Assembly (NCBI GenBank): GCA_032250895.1
Contig: JAVVEZ010000026.1
Coordinates: 1 to 41,946 of the forward strand
Source of the DNA: JAVVEZ01 sp032250895
GTDB lineage: Bacteria; Pseudomonadota; Gammaproteobacteria; Pseudomonadales; Pseudohongiellaceae
Reading direction: 5' to 3'
DNA: 41,946 bases
The notes under the pieces were generated by a model. It saw nothing but the letters and a program-made list of their open reading frames with translations. It made no database searches and was not told the DNA's origin. Made by a program: the position numbers and the translations under genes. The first letter of the stretch is position 1. Every line of letters begins with the position of its first letter. Below, piece by piece: positions 6,654 through 15,468 of the stretch.

Positions 6654-9344
6654 ATGGCTTGCAGGTCTCACCTTGTATCAGAAAGCATTTGTATTTATTT
6701 ACAGAAGGTTTTCTGTAAGTGGGGACCGTGGGTGTGCAAGTTTGGCCAGAACCTCTTGAGCGGAAGCATGGTAACGTTTGTTCTGGTTGCCAATAGTATT
6801 ATGGCGGCTGAACAGGCAAGTTATCACTTCGACATTCCCCAGCAATCGGCGGACAAGGCGTTGACCGCGCTTGCTCGCCAGGCCGATACGCAAGTGCTGT
6901 TTCAGTTTGACGTAGTAAAGCAGTTTATTACTAAATCCGTGTCAGGTGAATATACGATTGAAGAAGCAATCACGCTTCTTTTCAAGGATACGGGTCTGAA
7001 AGGCGTCTTCAGTGAACAGGGTAGTATTGTCGTCAAGGTCGATGAGTCGAAACCAGACAGCAGCGGAGGGGAAGAAAAAATGAATAGGAAATTGACATTT
7101 GGTAGTGCCATAGCGGCATTTTTTACCGGGGTATTTGCTGTCCAGGGCGTGAGTGCGCAGCAGGCAGAGACAGAAAATTCTCGCTCCCGAACAACGCTGT
7201 TGGAAGAAGTGATCGTTACCGCTACAAAACGGGAACAATCTCTGCAGGATGTTAGCGAAGCCGTGTCATCGGTATCGTCTGACCGATTGCGAGACGCGCA
7301 TATCCAAACTTTGTCTGATCTGCAAAATATCGTTCCTAATGTGAGTTTTGGTGATGATTTTGGGATTGCGAAACTGACGATTCGTGGAATCGGTACGAAT
7401 CTGTCGACAGAAGGTATTGATACGGGTGTTAGCCTTTATGTTGATGGTGCCGTCCTTTCCCGCCCATGGACACAATTCAGTTCGCTCTTCGATCTTTCGC
7501 GCGTAGAGGTTCTGCGGGGTCCTCAAGGAACACTTTTTGGCCGCAATGCTGTTGGAGGCGCTGTTAATCTGGTGACGGCTAAACCAACAGAGGAGTTTGA
7601 ATCCTTCGGTCGGTTGACGGTTGGCAAGTATGCCCAGTTTGACGGTGAGGGGGCAGTAAGTGGCCCTATATATTCCGACAAGATATTAGGCCGGGTCGCA
7701 TTTCAGTTGAATGAACGAAATGGCTTTGGTGAGAATGTGACTTCCGGTAACGATATTGATGACCAAAATAGACGTATGGCGCGAACGCAGTTTCAGTTCA
7801 ATATCACTGAAGATTTGGATTTTCTTCTCATGGGAGAATGGTTCAGAGAGGATGATAACTCCAATTCGTTGAAGCTGAAGGAGGCGGCATTTCCGGATAT
7901 TCCGGAGTTGACGCCAATCGGAGCTGGTGGATTCGCTTCAGGAGTCCGTGATATTGCCGGTGACTTTGACCCAGTTAATGTAATTGAAACATGGGCAGTT
8001 GGAGGAACTCTTAACTATATATTGAATGATCAATTATCAATAAAGAACATCGCAAATTATAGAAAGTCAAACAGCCGGTTCAGTCATGATCTTGATTTGT
8101 CGACGGTTGTAAACAGTTTGGCGACCAATGGCGGAGCGACACAGGGACTAAATCGGGAATTGTTCAGTCGTCAAGTCAGCGATGAACTACAGCTGAATTA
8201 CGATGGCGATCGTCTTAAGGGGATATTTGGATTTTACTTTTTTTCGGAGGATTTCGGCGGAGGTTTTTCACTGGGACTGACACCAACCTTGGGACAAAAC
8301 GGCAATCCTCCTCGCATTGTTCAGGATGTTGGTAACGAAACCGCAGACGCTTGGGCAGTGTTCTTTGATACCACTTTTGATATCACGGATCAAATTGCCC
8401 TGAAAGTCGGAGGACGCTTCAACCATGAGGTCAGGGAAGTCACTAATGGGGCAACGATTCTATTATCTGACGGTGCAGGTCCGCCAATCCGTCTAGGCAA
8501 CTCGGATAAGCGTACTTTTAAGGATTTTACACCAAAGGCCGGGATCGAATGGCGCCCTTTTGCAAGTGAGAATGCGATGCTTTATTACACGCACTCTCAA
8601 GGCTTCAAAAGTGGGGCAGGTGAAATCACAATTCTTTCACCAGGTATCATTCAACCCGAAACGATTAAAAATCATGAATTTGGTTTACGTAGTTCCTGGT
8701 TTGATCGTCGTTTGATTGTTAACCTCTCTGGCTTCTTCTATAACCTGAAGGATTTGCAGGTTGAGCGAACAATGACTGATCCATTGGCAGGGTTCGTCTC
8801 TGTTTTCGAGAATGCTGCTAAAGTTGATGCTCATGGAATTGAGACGGAAGTGACATTGCTGGCTACTGAGCAGTTTAGTTTGAGTGCTGCTGGAACATAT
8901 CTGCATTCTACATTTGGTGAGTTCACTACCTCTAATCCGTCGGATGCGCGGAACATAGTCGGGTCGCCGGTTTTTGCCCCGATTGAGGTTGATCTTTCCG
9001 GTAATTTTACGAGATATTCGCCAAAATGGGCCTTCAACATTCATCCTGCATATGATATCCCGTTCGCCAATGGTGGGAGTGTCACTATCGCCTCGGACTT
9101 TTCTTATAAGTCTCGTCAGTTTCACACTGAGTTCAACGACCTTAGATTCTCGTCAGGTGCTTACACGCTGATCGACGCTCAAATCCGCTATACTCCAGTT
9201 AACGAGAGCTGGTCGTTTGAAGTATGGGGTAAAAACCTCTCTGGGAAGAGAGAGTCCAGTGGTAGTTTTCTCGTGAATAATAATGTTGCAGGTAGTTTGA
9301 TAGCGCCGACAACTGTGGGTGTATCCGTAGGTTATAATTATTAA
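6654..9344 (+). CDS. TonB-dependent transducer with N-terminal STN signalling domain
   Basis: The 896-residue outer-membrane receptor begins with an atypical signal region (to about residue 53), then an STN signalling domain (residues ~56-129: FDIPQQSADKALTALARQADTQ...). A hydrophilic linker leads to a second, internal signal-like segment at M143 (MNRKLTFGSAIAAFFTGVFA...GVSAQ). Next come the TonB box (EEVIVTATKREQSLQDV, ~184-200), the plug (NIVPNVSFGDDFG, RGPQGTLFGRNAVGGAVNLVTAKP), and the 22-strand barrel ending in an aromatic (GVSVGYNY). STN presence together with adjacent FecI and FecR genes shows that ligand binding is signalled to transcription. 'GPQGTLFGRNAVGGAVN' is typical of receptors often annotated for organic ligands or siderophores; the substrate is not readable. 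The nearby amidohydrolase and PQQ enzymes suggest an organic compound rather than iron. GGAG lies 12 bases before the ATG. Confidence 0.92.
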   Translation: MACRSHLVSESICIYLQKVFCKWGPWVCKFGQNLLSGSMVTFVLVANSIMAAEQASYHFDIPQQSADKALTALARQADTQVLFQFDVVKQFITKSVSGEYTIEEAITLLFKDTGLKGVFSEQGSIVVKVDESKPDSSGGEEKMNRKLTFGSAIAAFFTGVFAVQGVSAQQAETENSRSRTTLLEEVIVTATKREQSLQDVSEAVSSVSSDRLRDAHIQTLSDLQNIVPNVSFGDDFGIAKLTIRGIGTNLSTEGIDTGVSLYVDGAVLSRPWTQFSSLFDLSRVEVLRGPQGTLFGRNAVGGAVNLVTAKPTEEFESFGRLTVGKYAQFDGEGAVSGPIYSDKILGRVAFQLNERNGFGENVTSGNDIDDQNRRMARTQFQFNITEDLDFLLMGEWFREDDNSNSLKLKEAAFPDIPELTPIGAGGFASGVRDIAGDFDPVNVIETWAVGGTLNYILNDQLSIKNIANYRKSNSRFSHDLDLSTVVNSLATNGGATQGLNRELFSRQVSDELQLNYDGDRLKGIFGFYFFSEDFGGGFSLGLTPTLGQNGNPPRIVQDVGNETADAWAVFFDTTFDITDQIALKVGGRFNHEVREVTNGATILLSDGAGPPIRLGNSDKRTFKDFTPKAGIEWRPFASENAMLYYTHSQGFKSGAGEITILSPGIIQPETIKNHEFGLRSSWFDRRLIVNLSGFFYNLKDLQVERTMTDPLAGFVSVFENAAKVDAHGIETEVTLLATEQFSLSAAGTYLHSTFGEFTTSNPSDARNIVGSPVFAPIEVDLSGNFTRYSPKWAFNIHPAYDIPFANGGSVTIASDFSYKSRQFHTEFNDLRFSSGAYTLIDAQIRYTPVNESWSFEVWGKNLSGKRESSGSFLVNNNVAGSLIAPTTVGVSVGYNY
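7065..7082 (+). promoter_or_regulatory. internal ribosome site and ATG within the TonB receptor gene
   Basis: GGAGGGGAAG at 7065-7074 is followed after five bases by an in-frame ATG at 7080. That ATG begins a peptide with all the marks of a signal sequence: MNRK, a hydrophobic run, then GVSAQ. Initiation here would give a 754-residue receptor without the STN domain. The match to the Shine-Dalgarno consensus is stronger than that at the annotated start. Confidence 0.5.
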
Positions 9345-9348
9345 AGAC

Positions 9349-9368
9349 ACTCAGGCTTTGTCCTGAGT
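9349..9368 (+). terminator. stem-loop after the TonB receptor gene
   Basis: ACTCAGG (9349-9355) and CCTGAGT (9362-9368) form a perfect 7-bp stem with a six-base loop five bases past the receptor stop. No U-run follows, so it is not a classic intrinsic terminator. It may dampen read-through into the amidohydrolase gene or protect the receptor mRNA end. It also coincides roughly with the switch from AT-rich to GC-rich sequence. Confidence 0.4.
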
Positions 9369-9402
9369 CGGGAAACATCACTCAAACGAAAAGAGTTTTT
9401 CT

Positions 9403-11088
9403 ATGCATCATCAGGCTTATTGTTTGTGGCAGGCGATCCGCCTGGCTGTGGTACCGGTCCTTCTGTCTGCTTCAGGCAGCCTCTATGCCCAGCCAGAGAA
9501 CTGCGCAGGGGTCAACGACCTGCTGCTGAACAATGGCGTCATCCATACCATGGATGACGCGGATACCGTGGTCAGTGCCGTGCGCATCCTTGATGGTCGT
9601 ATCAATGGTAGGGGCACGGATGGAATGCCGACCACTGCCTGCACCCAGGTCATCGATCTGCAGGGCCGCACCGTGGTGCCTGGACTGATCGACAATCATA
9701 ACCATATCGTGCTGCTTGGCCTGCGGCCGGGGCACGACACGCGGCTGGAAAATGCCACGTCCATTGCCGAGGTGCTGGCCCTGCTGCAAGCCCGTGCGGC
9801 AGGCGTGGCGGCGGGCGAATGGCTCACGGCCATTGGCGGTTTCGATATCAATCAGTTCGTGCCGGCACCGGCAGCACCGCGTTTTCCGACCCGGGCAGAA
9901 CTGGATACGGTTGCCTCGGGGCATCCCATTTACATACAGCAGGGTTTTGCCGGCCCGGGCGTCACCAACAGCCTGGGCAAACGTTTCTTTGAGAGCAAAG
10001 GGATAGCCGTCGGGGATGATGGTTCTCTGACGGGCGGATTGCCGCCCAATCCGGCGACCCGTGCATTGTATGAACTGAATCAGCTCCAGACCCTGGATGC
10101 CATGAAACGGGGCACGCTGGATGCGCTGAACTATGCAGTCAGTCTCGGCATCACCACCCAACTGGATCAGGGCGGTTTTCCGGCAACCGACAGTGCTTCC
10201 GATGGCGCGGCCAGTTTTGATCCCTACCGGGCCTATGACGCGGTGCTGGCGCTCTACCATGAAGGCCGCCTGCCCAATCGCCTGCGTCTGAATTTTCTGC
10301 ACATGGAAACCGATCCCGCCACGCCCCAGTTGCAGGCGCGTTTGAACAATGTCTTTGCCGAATTCGGCGATGATTCGTTGCGGATCGTCGGCATTGGCGA
10401 ATTCACGGCCGGCATCAGTCCCATCATCACCCAACAGACGGAAGAATGGCTCAATGGCACCCGCCGGGTGGCGCAGGCCGGCTGGCGCAATGAAAACCAT
10501 TCCCTGACCCCGTCTGATTTCAGGACGATCATCGATGGCTGGCAGCAGATCAACGAGGAACTGGGTGGTGACGGTATCACCCAACTGGGATGGGTGCTGG
10601 CACATGCGCCCTTCATCACCGAGGAATATGCCCGCAAGCTACAGGCGCTGGGTGCGGGTGTCAGTGTGCTGGGTGGCTGGCGCTATATCAGCGGCACCAG
10701 CCAGAGCAACGGGCCGCCCTTTCGCATGCTGCACGATCTGGGCATTCCCATGGGCATGAGTTCCGACGGTATGCAGATATCGCCGATGAATCCCTGGCTC
10801 GGTCTTTATTATGTGGTCAGCGGCCGCAATGCACGTGGGGAACTGATCAATGCGGGGCAGACACTGCCGCGCACCGAAGCCCTGCGGCTGTATACGGCCG
10901 CCAATCGCTGGTTTCTGCAGGAAGAGGATATCGGCAGCCTGGAAGCCGGGAAATTGGCCGATCTGGTCGTGCTCGACAGAGATTATTTTGATGCGGATGC
11001 CGTGAGCGATGAAGACATCAAGAATGTGCATGCCGTGCTGACCCTGGTCGGCGGGAAGATCGTGCACGGAGATCCGGCGCGGCTCTAG
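9403..11088 (+). CDS. secreted YtcJ-like amidohydrolase (amidohydrolase family 3)
   Basis: The 561-residue protein has a signal peptide ending at LYAQ (residue 30) and the organisation of YtcJ-type metal-dependent amidohydrolases: an N-terminal small beta domain (LLLNNGVIHTMDDADTVVSA), the first metal site 'GLIDNHNHIVLLG' (H99, H101), barrel blocks with 'GEFTAGI', 'LAHAPFITEEYARK' and 'GMSSDGMQISPMNPW' (late Asp), and the C-terminal 'GSLEAGKLADLVVLDRDYF'. These enzymes hydrolyse C-N or C-O bonds in amides, carbamates or cyclic imides. Specificity is not readable. It lies 58 bp after the TonB receptor, returns to GC-rich codon use, and precedes WDG copy C, so it may process the compound taken up by the receptor. 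A periplasmic location is expected from the signal peptide. Confidence 0.87.
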   Translation: MHHQAYCLWQAIRLAVVPVLLSASGSLYAQPENCAGVNDLLLNNGVIHTMDDADTVVSAVRILDGRINGRGTDGMPTTACTQVIDLQGRTVVPGLIDNHNHIVLLGLRPGHDTRLENATSIAEVLALLQARAAGVAAGEWLTAIGGFDINQFVPAPAAPRFPTRAELDTVASGHPIYIQQGFAGPGVTNSLGKRFFESKGIAVGDDGSLTGGLPPNPATRALYELNQLQTLDAMKRGTLDALNYAVSLGITTQLDQGGFPATDSASDGAASFDPYRAYDAVLALYHEGRLPNRLRLNFLHMETDPATPQLQARLNNVFAEFGDDSLRIVGIGEFTAGISPIITQQTEEWLNGTRRVAQAGWRNENHSLTPSDFRTIIDGWQQINEELGGDGITQLGWVLAHAPFITEEYARKLQALGAGVSVLGGWRYISGTSQSNGPPFRMLHDLGIPMGMSSDGMQISPMNPWLGLYYVVSGRNARGELINAGQTLPRTEALRLYTAANRWFLQEEDIGSLEAGKLADLVVLDRDYFDADAVSDEDIKNVHAVLTLVGGKIVHGDPARL

Positions 11089-11239
11089 GAGTCCGTCAGG
11101 CTCCTGGACTTGGGTGGAAACAGTGGTTATTCTTCCTGCGTCCCATCGCCCTGACAAAAATGACAGCAAGGGGCCTGCCTTGCATCCCGGCAGAGCAGTC
11201 ATGTCGCCTGGGGACACAACAGAAGAGGGGGGGGAGTGT

Positions 11240-12232
11240 ATGCCTATCAACGCAAGCCCATGGCGGGCCGCCGTCGCCCTGCTTTTGTCGAGCATCGTGG
11301 CGCCGCCTGCCTTCGCGCAATTCGGCGCCGGTTACGGCCCCGCACTTGAAACGATTCCGCCGCCACGGGAGTTCGAGAGCTCGGCCGCGCACTATGCCTA
11401 TCTGCTGGAACAGGCGGGTGGTGGCACCACACATACCTTCGCGACGCTGCCGCGCTGGGACGGACTCTGGGTGACGGCCGGCAATACGGCGATGGATGCT
11501 TTCGTGGACGCCCCCAGGTTTTCGGGACAGGTGCGCGAAGGTGTGCTGAGCCCGGCCTATGAAGTGGCGTACAAGGAACGCTGGCGGCAGCAGACCGAGG
11601 AGGGCGAGGTCAGATACGATCGGCTGACCCATTGCGAGCCGCAGGGCTATCCGCGCTTTCTGCTCGAACCCTACAGCCACGAATTCATCAACCTGCCGCA
11701 GCAGTCCTACCAGATCAATGATTTTGCCAACTCGATTCGCCGCATCTACATCGGTGGGGAACACAGGAATCTCTATGGCACGCATTCCTGGTACGGCGAC
11801 ACCATCGGTTTCTGGGACGGCGACAAGCTGGTCACCCACACGGTGGACCTGCTGCCCGCCGACTTCACGCGCTGGGCGCCGATGACGAGCAACCAGTTCG
11901 AAGCGGTGGAAGTCTGGGAACTGAAGCAGTATCCGGGAGGTATCGAGCGGCTCGAAGCGCAGATTACCTTCTATGACCGCTATGCCTTCACGAAGCCGGT
12001 CAATGCCGTTTTCGCCTTCCGGCACGCCGTCGAACTCGAAGCCGCAGGGCATCGTGTCCAGCATTGGGAGTGCGAACTGAGCAGCAATTCCTATCTCGAC
12101 AAGGACGGCACCACCAACTTCAGATTGCCCGGCGAAGAAGGTTACAAGGACGCCCGCGGCTTCACGCTGTTCCCCGAGTTGCCGGGCCAGTCCCGCGACC
12201 CGATCTACAACACCACGCTGTCGACCGATTGA
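11240..12232 (+). CDS. secreted WDG-family protein (unknown function), copy C
   Basis: This 330-residue protein has a signal peptide (MPINASPWRAAVALLLSSIVAPPAFAQ). The frame is open upstream to 11114, but the run of G ending in GGGGAG directly before the ATG at 11240 and the position of the signal peptide favour this start. It has 'HTFATLPRWDGLW', 'YPRFLLEPYSHEF', the core 'SWYGDTIGFWDGDKLVTHT' and 'EVWELKQYPGGIERLEAQITFYD'. It is closer to copy D (23596-24965), which shares 'WYGDTxGFWDG', than to copies A and B. It is followed after 10 bp by a DUF6152 gene, repeating the arrangement of copy A. A periplasmic role next to the amidohydrolase is likely; the activity is unknown. Confidence 0.8.
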   Translation: MPINASPWRAAVALLLSSIVAPPAFAQFGAGYGPALETIPPPREFESSAAHYAYLLEQAGGGTTHTFATLPRWDGLWVTAGNTAMDAFVDAPRFSGQVREGVLSPAYEVAYKERWRQQTEEGEVRYDRLTHCEPQGYPRFLLEPYSHEFINLPQQSYQINDFANSIRRIYIGGEHRNLYGTHSWYGDTIGFWDGDKLVTHTVDLLPADFTRWAPMTSNQFEAVEVWELKQYPGGIERLEAQITFYDRYAFTKPVNAVFAFRHAVELEAAGHRVQHWECELSSNSYLDKDGTTNFRLPGEEGYKDARGFTLFPELPGQSRDPIYNTTLSTD

Positions 12233-12242
12233 GGAGTTCAAG

Positions 12243-12710
12243 ATGAAAAATCTGTTCCGTCTGTTGAAGCTGACAATATTTTGCGCCGGGCTGCTGGGTG
12301 TGACGGCGGTTCATGCGCATCATTCCTTCACCCAGTTCGATCGTGACACGGAGCTGGTCAAGACCGGCAAGGTGGTGCGCTGGGCCTTCAACAATCCGCA
12401 TTCCTGGCTCTATCTCAACATCGGGAACGAAGACGGCAGTGAAACGTTGTGGAGCTTCGAGGGTTCCTCGCCGACTTCACTGGTCGTCCGCGGCATCACG
12501 GGTGCCACCTTCGAGCCCGGCGATACCGTGACCTTCATGTATTGTCCGCTGCGCGACGGCCGGCCCGGTGGCGCCATCGGCTGGGTCCGGCTAGATGATG
12601 GCAGTTATGTCAGCCCGAGCGACGGCGGTTGCAACGGCAATGCGCAGAATATCGAACGTTGGAAGGGCTGGCTGGAGCAGGGTTTCACGTCCAGCCGGGA
12701 CGCCGACTAA
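12243..12710 (+). CDS. DUF6152 family small periplasmic protein, second copy
   Basis: The 155-residue precursor has a signal peptide (MKNLFRLLKLTIFCAGLLGVTAVHA) cut just before HHSFTQFDRDTEL, again giving a His-His mature N-terminus. 'GKVVRWAFNNPHSWLYLNI' and 'SFEGSSPTSLVVRGI' align with the copy at 2304-2702. Compared with that copy it has an extra C-terminal part with two cysteines (YCPLRDGR and DGGCNGN) that could form a disulphide. AAGATG after GAGGAGTTC marks the start. It sits 10 bp after WDG copy C and 21 bp before the PQQ dehydrogenase remnant, so these probably form one plus-strand operon. No function is known to me. Confidence 0.82.
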   Translation: MKNLFRLLKLTIFCAGLLGVTAVHAHHSFTQFDRDTELVKTGKVVRWAFNNPHSWLYLNIGNEDGSETLWSFEGSSPTSLVVRGITGATFEPGDTVTFMYCPLRDGRPGGAIGWVRLDDGSYVSPSDGGCNGNAQNIERWKGWLEQGFTSSRDAD

Positions 12711-12731
12711 ACCAAAGAAAGGAGAAAACAC

Positions 12732-13931
12732 ATGCTTGCCAAGCGACTGATTGCCAGTCTGTTACTGTTGTTGCCACCAGTCGGGTTGATGGCCGCCGAA
12801 AATGCCCCGCAGCGTGCCGCTGGCCTGCATATCGATCCCGTGGGGGCGGGGCCTTTTTATTACGATACGGCCGAGGGCATGGATATCCGGGTCAGGGTGC
12901 TGGCGCGGGGGCTCGACCATCCCTGGAGCATCACCTGGCTGCCGGACGGCAGTGCCCTGGTGACGGAAAAAAATGCCGGCACGATCAGGCGCCTCAAGGA
13001 TGATGTGTTGCTGGATGAGGTGGTGCAGGGAGTGCCGCAAGGCGGCATCGTGAGCCGCTACACGGGCCTGCTGGATATCGCCACGCATCCGGATTTCGCC
13101 AATCAGCCGTATATCTACATGAGCTACAACAAAGCCCTGCCGGATGGCAAGCAGGCCATTGCCGTTGCGCGGGGGCGCTGAGATGGCAGCAATATTCAGG
13201 GCACCGAAGATATTTTTGTCGGGGAAGAGGGCACCACCAACGGGGTGCGCCTGTTGTTCGGTGCGGACGCCATGCTGTATGTCGGTGTTTACGCCACCAC
13301 CGACAGCCCTGAACCCAACTTTCACACGGATATCCAAAAAGGCAAGATCCTGCGCCTGACTCCGGAAGGGAAAATTCCCCAGGACAATCCCTTCGTGGGC
13401 CGGGAAGGGTTTTTGCCGGAAATCTACAGCTATGGCCACCGCACGCCCACCGGTCTCACATTGAACAAAGAGACGGGGGAAATCTGGGAAACCGAGATGG
13501 GGCCGAATGGCGGCGATGAGGTCAACCACATCCGCCGGGGCGGCAACTATGGCTGGCCGCTGGTCAGCCTGGGCCGGTCCTACAGCGGCGCCTGGCAGAG
13601 CGGACGTTTCCAGATGGAAGGCACCATCGATCCCTTCGCGTTCTGGATGCCAAGCATTTCGTCTTCCAGCCTGGTCTTTTATGACGGCGACGAGTTTCCA
13701 GCCTGGCAGGGTGATCTGTTCGTCAGCGGCATGCAGGAAGGCCAGATTCCCGGTACGGGACAGTTGCAACGCATCAAGTTCAATGCAAACGGGGATGAAA
13801 TCCGTCGTGAGTCCCTGCTCAGAGACCTGCGCCAGCGCATCCGTGATGTGAAGCTGGGGCCGGATGGCAGACTTTACCTGCTGACGGATGAGGATGACGG
13901 CCTGGTGCTGCGCATCGAGTCCGTAAGATAA
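12732..13931 (+). pseudogene. PQQ-dependent sugar dehydrogenase interrupted by an in-frame stop
   Basis: Read through one stop, this 399-codon frame encodes a six-bladed-propeller aldose sugar dehydrogenase (Asd/GdhB group): signal peptide (MLAKRLIASLLLLLPPVGLMA), 'GLDHPWSITWLPDGSALVTEK', 'GLLDIATHPDF', then 'NGVRLLFGADAMLYVGV', 'YGHRTPTGL', 'ETEMGPNGGDEVNHIRRGGNYGWPLVS' and 'GRLYLLTDEDDGLVLRI'. A TGA at 13179-13181 interrupts it at codon 150. The frame is the same on both sides and the context ARGR-stop-DG matches 'ARGRWDG' in the paralogue at 15456-16976, so TGG has become TGA by one base. The remaining halves look undecayed, suggesting a recent mutation or a sequence error. A truncated 149-residue product would lack most of the propeller. 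It follows DUF6152 after 21 bp, with a GAAAGGAG site. Confidence 0.85.
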
Positions 13932-13943
13932 GTTGCTGTTGGG

Positions 13944-13987
13944 TGCCGGATCAAATCCGGCATGATGGCCCATTTTTCCAAAAATGG
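13944..13987. repeat. two adjacent perfect palindromes
   Basis: Thirteen bases after the dehydrogenase stop come TGCCGGAT-caa-ATCCGGCA (13944-13962) and then CCATTTTT-cc-AAAAATGG (13970-13987). The first resembles the CCGGATC-type intergenic repeats common in proteobacteria. The pair may end transcription of the plus-strand operon; the T-run lies within the second stem rather than after it. Just beyond, AATTCTGTCCCCTTTTT (13997-14013) resembles the repeats near 17042. Confidence 0.5.
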
Positions 13988-14085
13988 AGTGCCTTCAATT
14001 CTGTCCCCTTTTTGCGTTTTGTGCTCTATCCCGTGCTGTTCCCATCTGCAATAATCAGCCGCCGCCACTTCAGAGATGAACAAGC

Positions 14086-15468
14086 ATGCGTGATCTAACC
14101 CAGGGCTCTGTGACCAAAACCATTATCGCGATGGCATTGCCGGTCGCTGCCGGCATGATCTTTCAGACCATGTATCTGCTGGTCGACCTCTACTTCGTGG
14201 CGGCGCTGGGCGATGCCGCCGTGGCCGGCGTCGGGGCGGCCGGCACGCTGATGTTCATGATCATGGCGATCACCCAGGTGCTGGCCGTCAGTGCGGTGGC
14301 GCTGATTTCGCAGGCCGTGGGCAGCAAGCAGCAGGAGCAGGCCAATCTGGTGTTCAATCAATCGATGCTGCTGGCGGTGCTGCTCGGACTGGTGACGCTT
14401 GTCGGGGGTTATGCCTTTGCCGGCACGTTCATGGGCAGCATCGCCGCCGACAGTGCCGCCCGTGCCGAAGGGGTCACCTTCCTGTACTGGTTCATCCCTG
14501 GTATGGCCTTGCAGTTTGCGATGATGGGCATGGCCTCGGCCCTGCGGGCAACCGGCATCGTGAAACCGGGCATGATCGTACAGATGCTGACCGTGCTGCT
14601 CAATACCCTGCTGGCGCCGGTCCTGATTGCCGGCTGGGGACCGGGACCGGCACTCGGGGTGATGGGCGCGGGACTGGCCAGCACGATCTCGGTCAGTGTC
14701 GGCATCGTGCTGCTGATCCTGTATTTCGTGAAGCTGGAAAAGTATGTATCGTTTCAGTGGTTGCAGTGGAAGCCCGATTTCCATATCTGGAAACGCATGG
14801 TGGACATCGGCCTGCCGGCCGGGGGCGAGATGCTGCTGGCATTCGTTTATTTTGCCATCGTGTACTGGCTGATCCAGGATTTTGGCGCGGCCTCGCAGGC
14901 GGGTTTCAGCATCGGCGGCCGCATCATGCAGTCGATCTTCATGCCGACCATGGCCGTTGCTTTCGCGATCGGCCCCATCGTCGGCCAGAACTTCGGTGCG
15001 CATCAGCATGAACGGGTGCGGGAAGCCTTCCACAAGGGTATTTTGCTGAACAGCCTGGTCATGCTGGTCGTCACGGTCTTTGTGCATATCGATCCGGACC
15101 TGATGATCAGAGTGTTCACGGACGAGGCCGAGGTCATCGCGGTGGGGGGCGGTTTCCTGAAGATCATCTCGGTCAACTTCGTGGCGCAGGGCATCGTGTT
15201 CACCTGTTCCGGGATCTTTCAGGGGCTGGGCAATACCCGGCCGGCATTGATGAGCTCCGTCTTCAGGCTGGTGATCTTCATGCCGATAGCACTGCTGATA
15301 TCCCGGCGGGAAGGCTTCGCGGTCAATGATATCTGGTATGTGTCAGTGCTGGCGGTACTCATCCAGGCCATCATGAGCTATCTGCTGGTCCGGCGCGAGT
15401 TACGCTTGAAACTGCGCCGGCCCCCGGTGCCTGCAAGCCATCAGACACCCGCTGTTCAGTCTGAATAA
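14086..15468 (+). CDS. MATE family multidrug/toxin efflux transporter
   Basis: The 460-residue protein has about twelve membrane spans in two homologous halves. It opens with 'GSVTKTIIAMALPVAAGMIFQTMYLLVDLYFVAALGDAAVAGVG', a MATE signature, and the second half begins near 'MVDIGLPAGGEMLLAFVYFAIVYWLIQDFG'. 'GQNFGAHQHERV' and 'GIFQGLGNTRPAL' are also typical. MATE pumps export cationic or polyaromatic compounds in exchange for Na+ or H+ across the inner membrane. It has its own upstream region and faces the cytochrome-fused dehydrogenase tail to tail, with a 13-bp overlap of the coding ends. In this locus it may export a toxic intermediate. A membership in the NorM or DinF subgroup is possible; I cannot separate them by eye. 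Confidence 0.92.
   Translation: MRDLTQGSVTKTIIAMALPVAAGMIFQTMYLLVDLYFVAALGDAAVAGVGAAGTLMFMIMAITQVLAVSAVALISQAVGSKQQEQANLVFNQSMLLAVLLGLVTLVGGYAFAGTFMGSIAADSAARAEGVTFLYWFIPGMALQFAMMGMASALRATGIVKPGMIVQMLTVLLNTLLAPVLIAGWGPGPALGVMGAGLASTISVSVGIVLLILYFVKLEKYVSFQWLQWKPDFHIWKRMVDIGLPAGGEMLLAFVYFAIVYWLIQDFGAASQAGFSIGGRIMQSIFMPTMAVAFAIGPIVGQNFGAHQHERVREAFHKGILLNSLVMLVVTVFVHIDPDLMIRVFTDEAEVIAVGGGFLKIISVNFVAQGIVFTCSGIFQGLGNTRPALMSSVFRLVIFMPIALLISRREGFAVNDIWYVSVLAVLIQAIMSYLLVRRELRLKLRRPPVPASHQTPAVQSE

Noticed and set aside
13179..13181. TGA as a recoded codon (selenocysteine or Trp)
   Set aside because: The paralogue has Trp, not Cys, at this place, other genes in the window end with TGA, and I see no clear SECIS-type hairpin directly after it. 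A plain nonsense change or base error is simpler.
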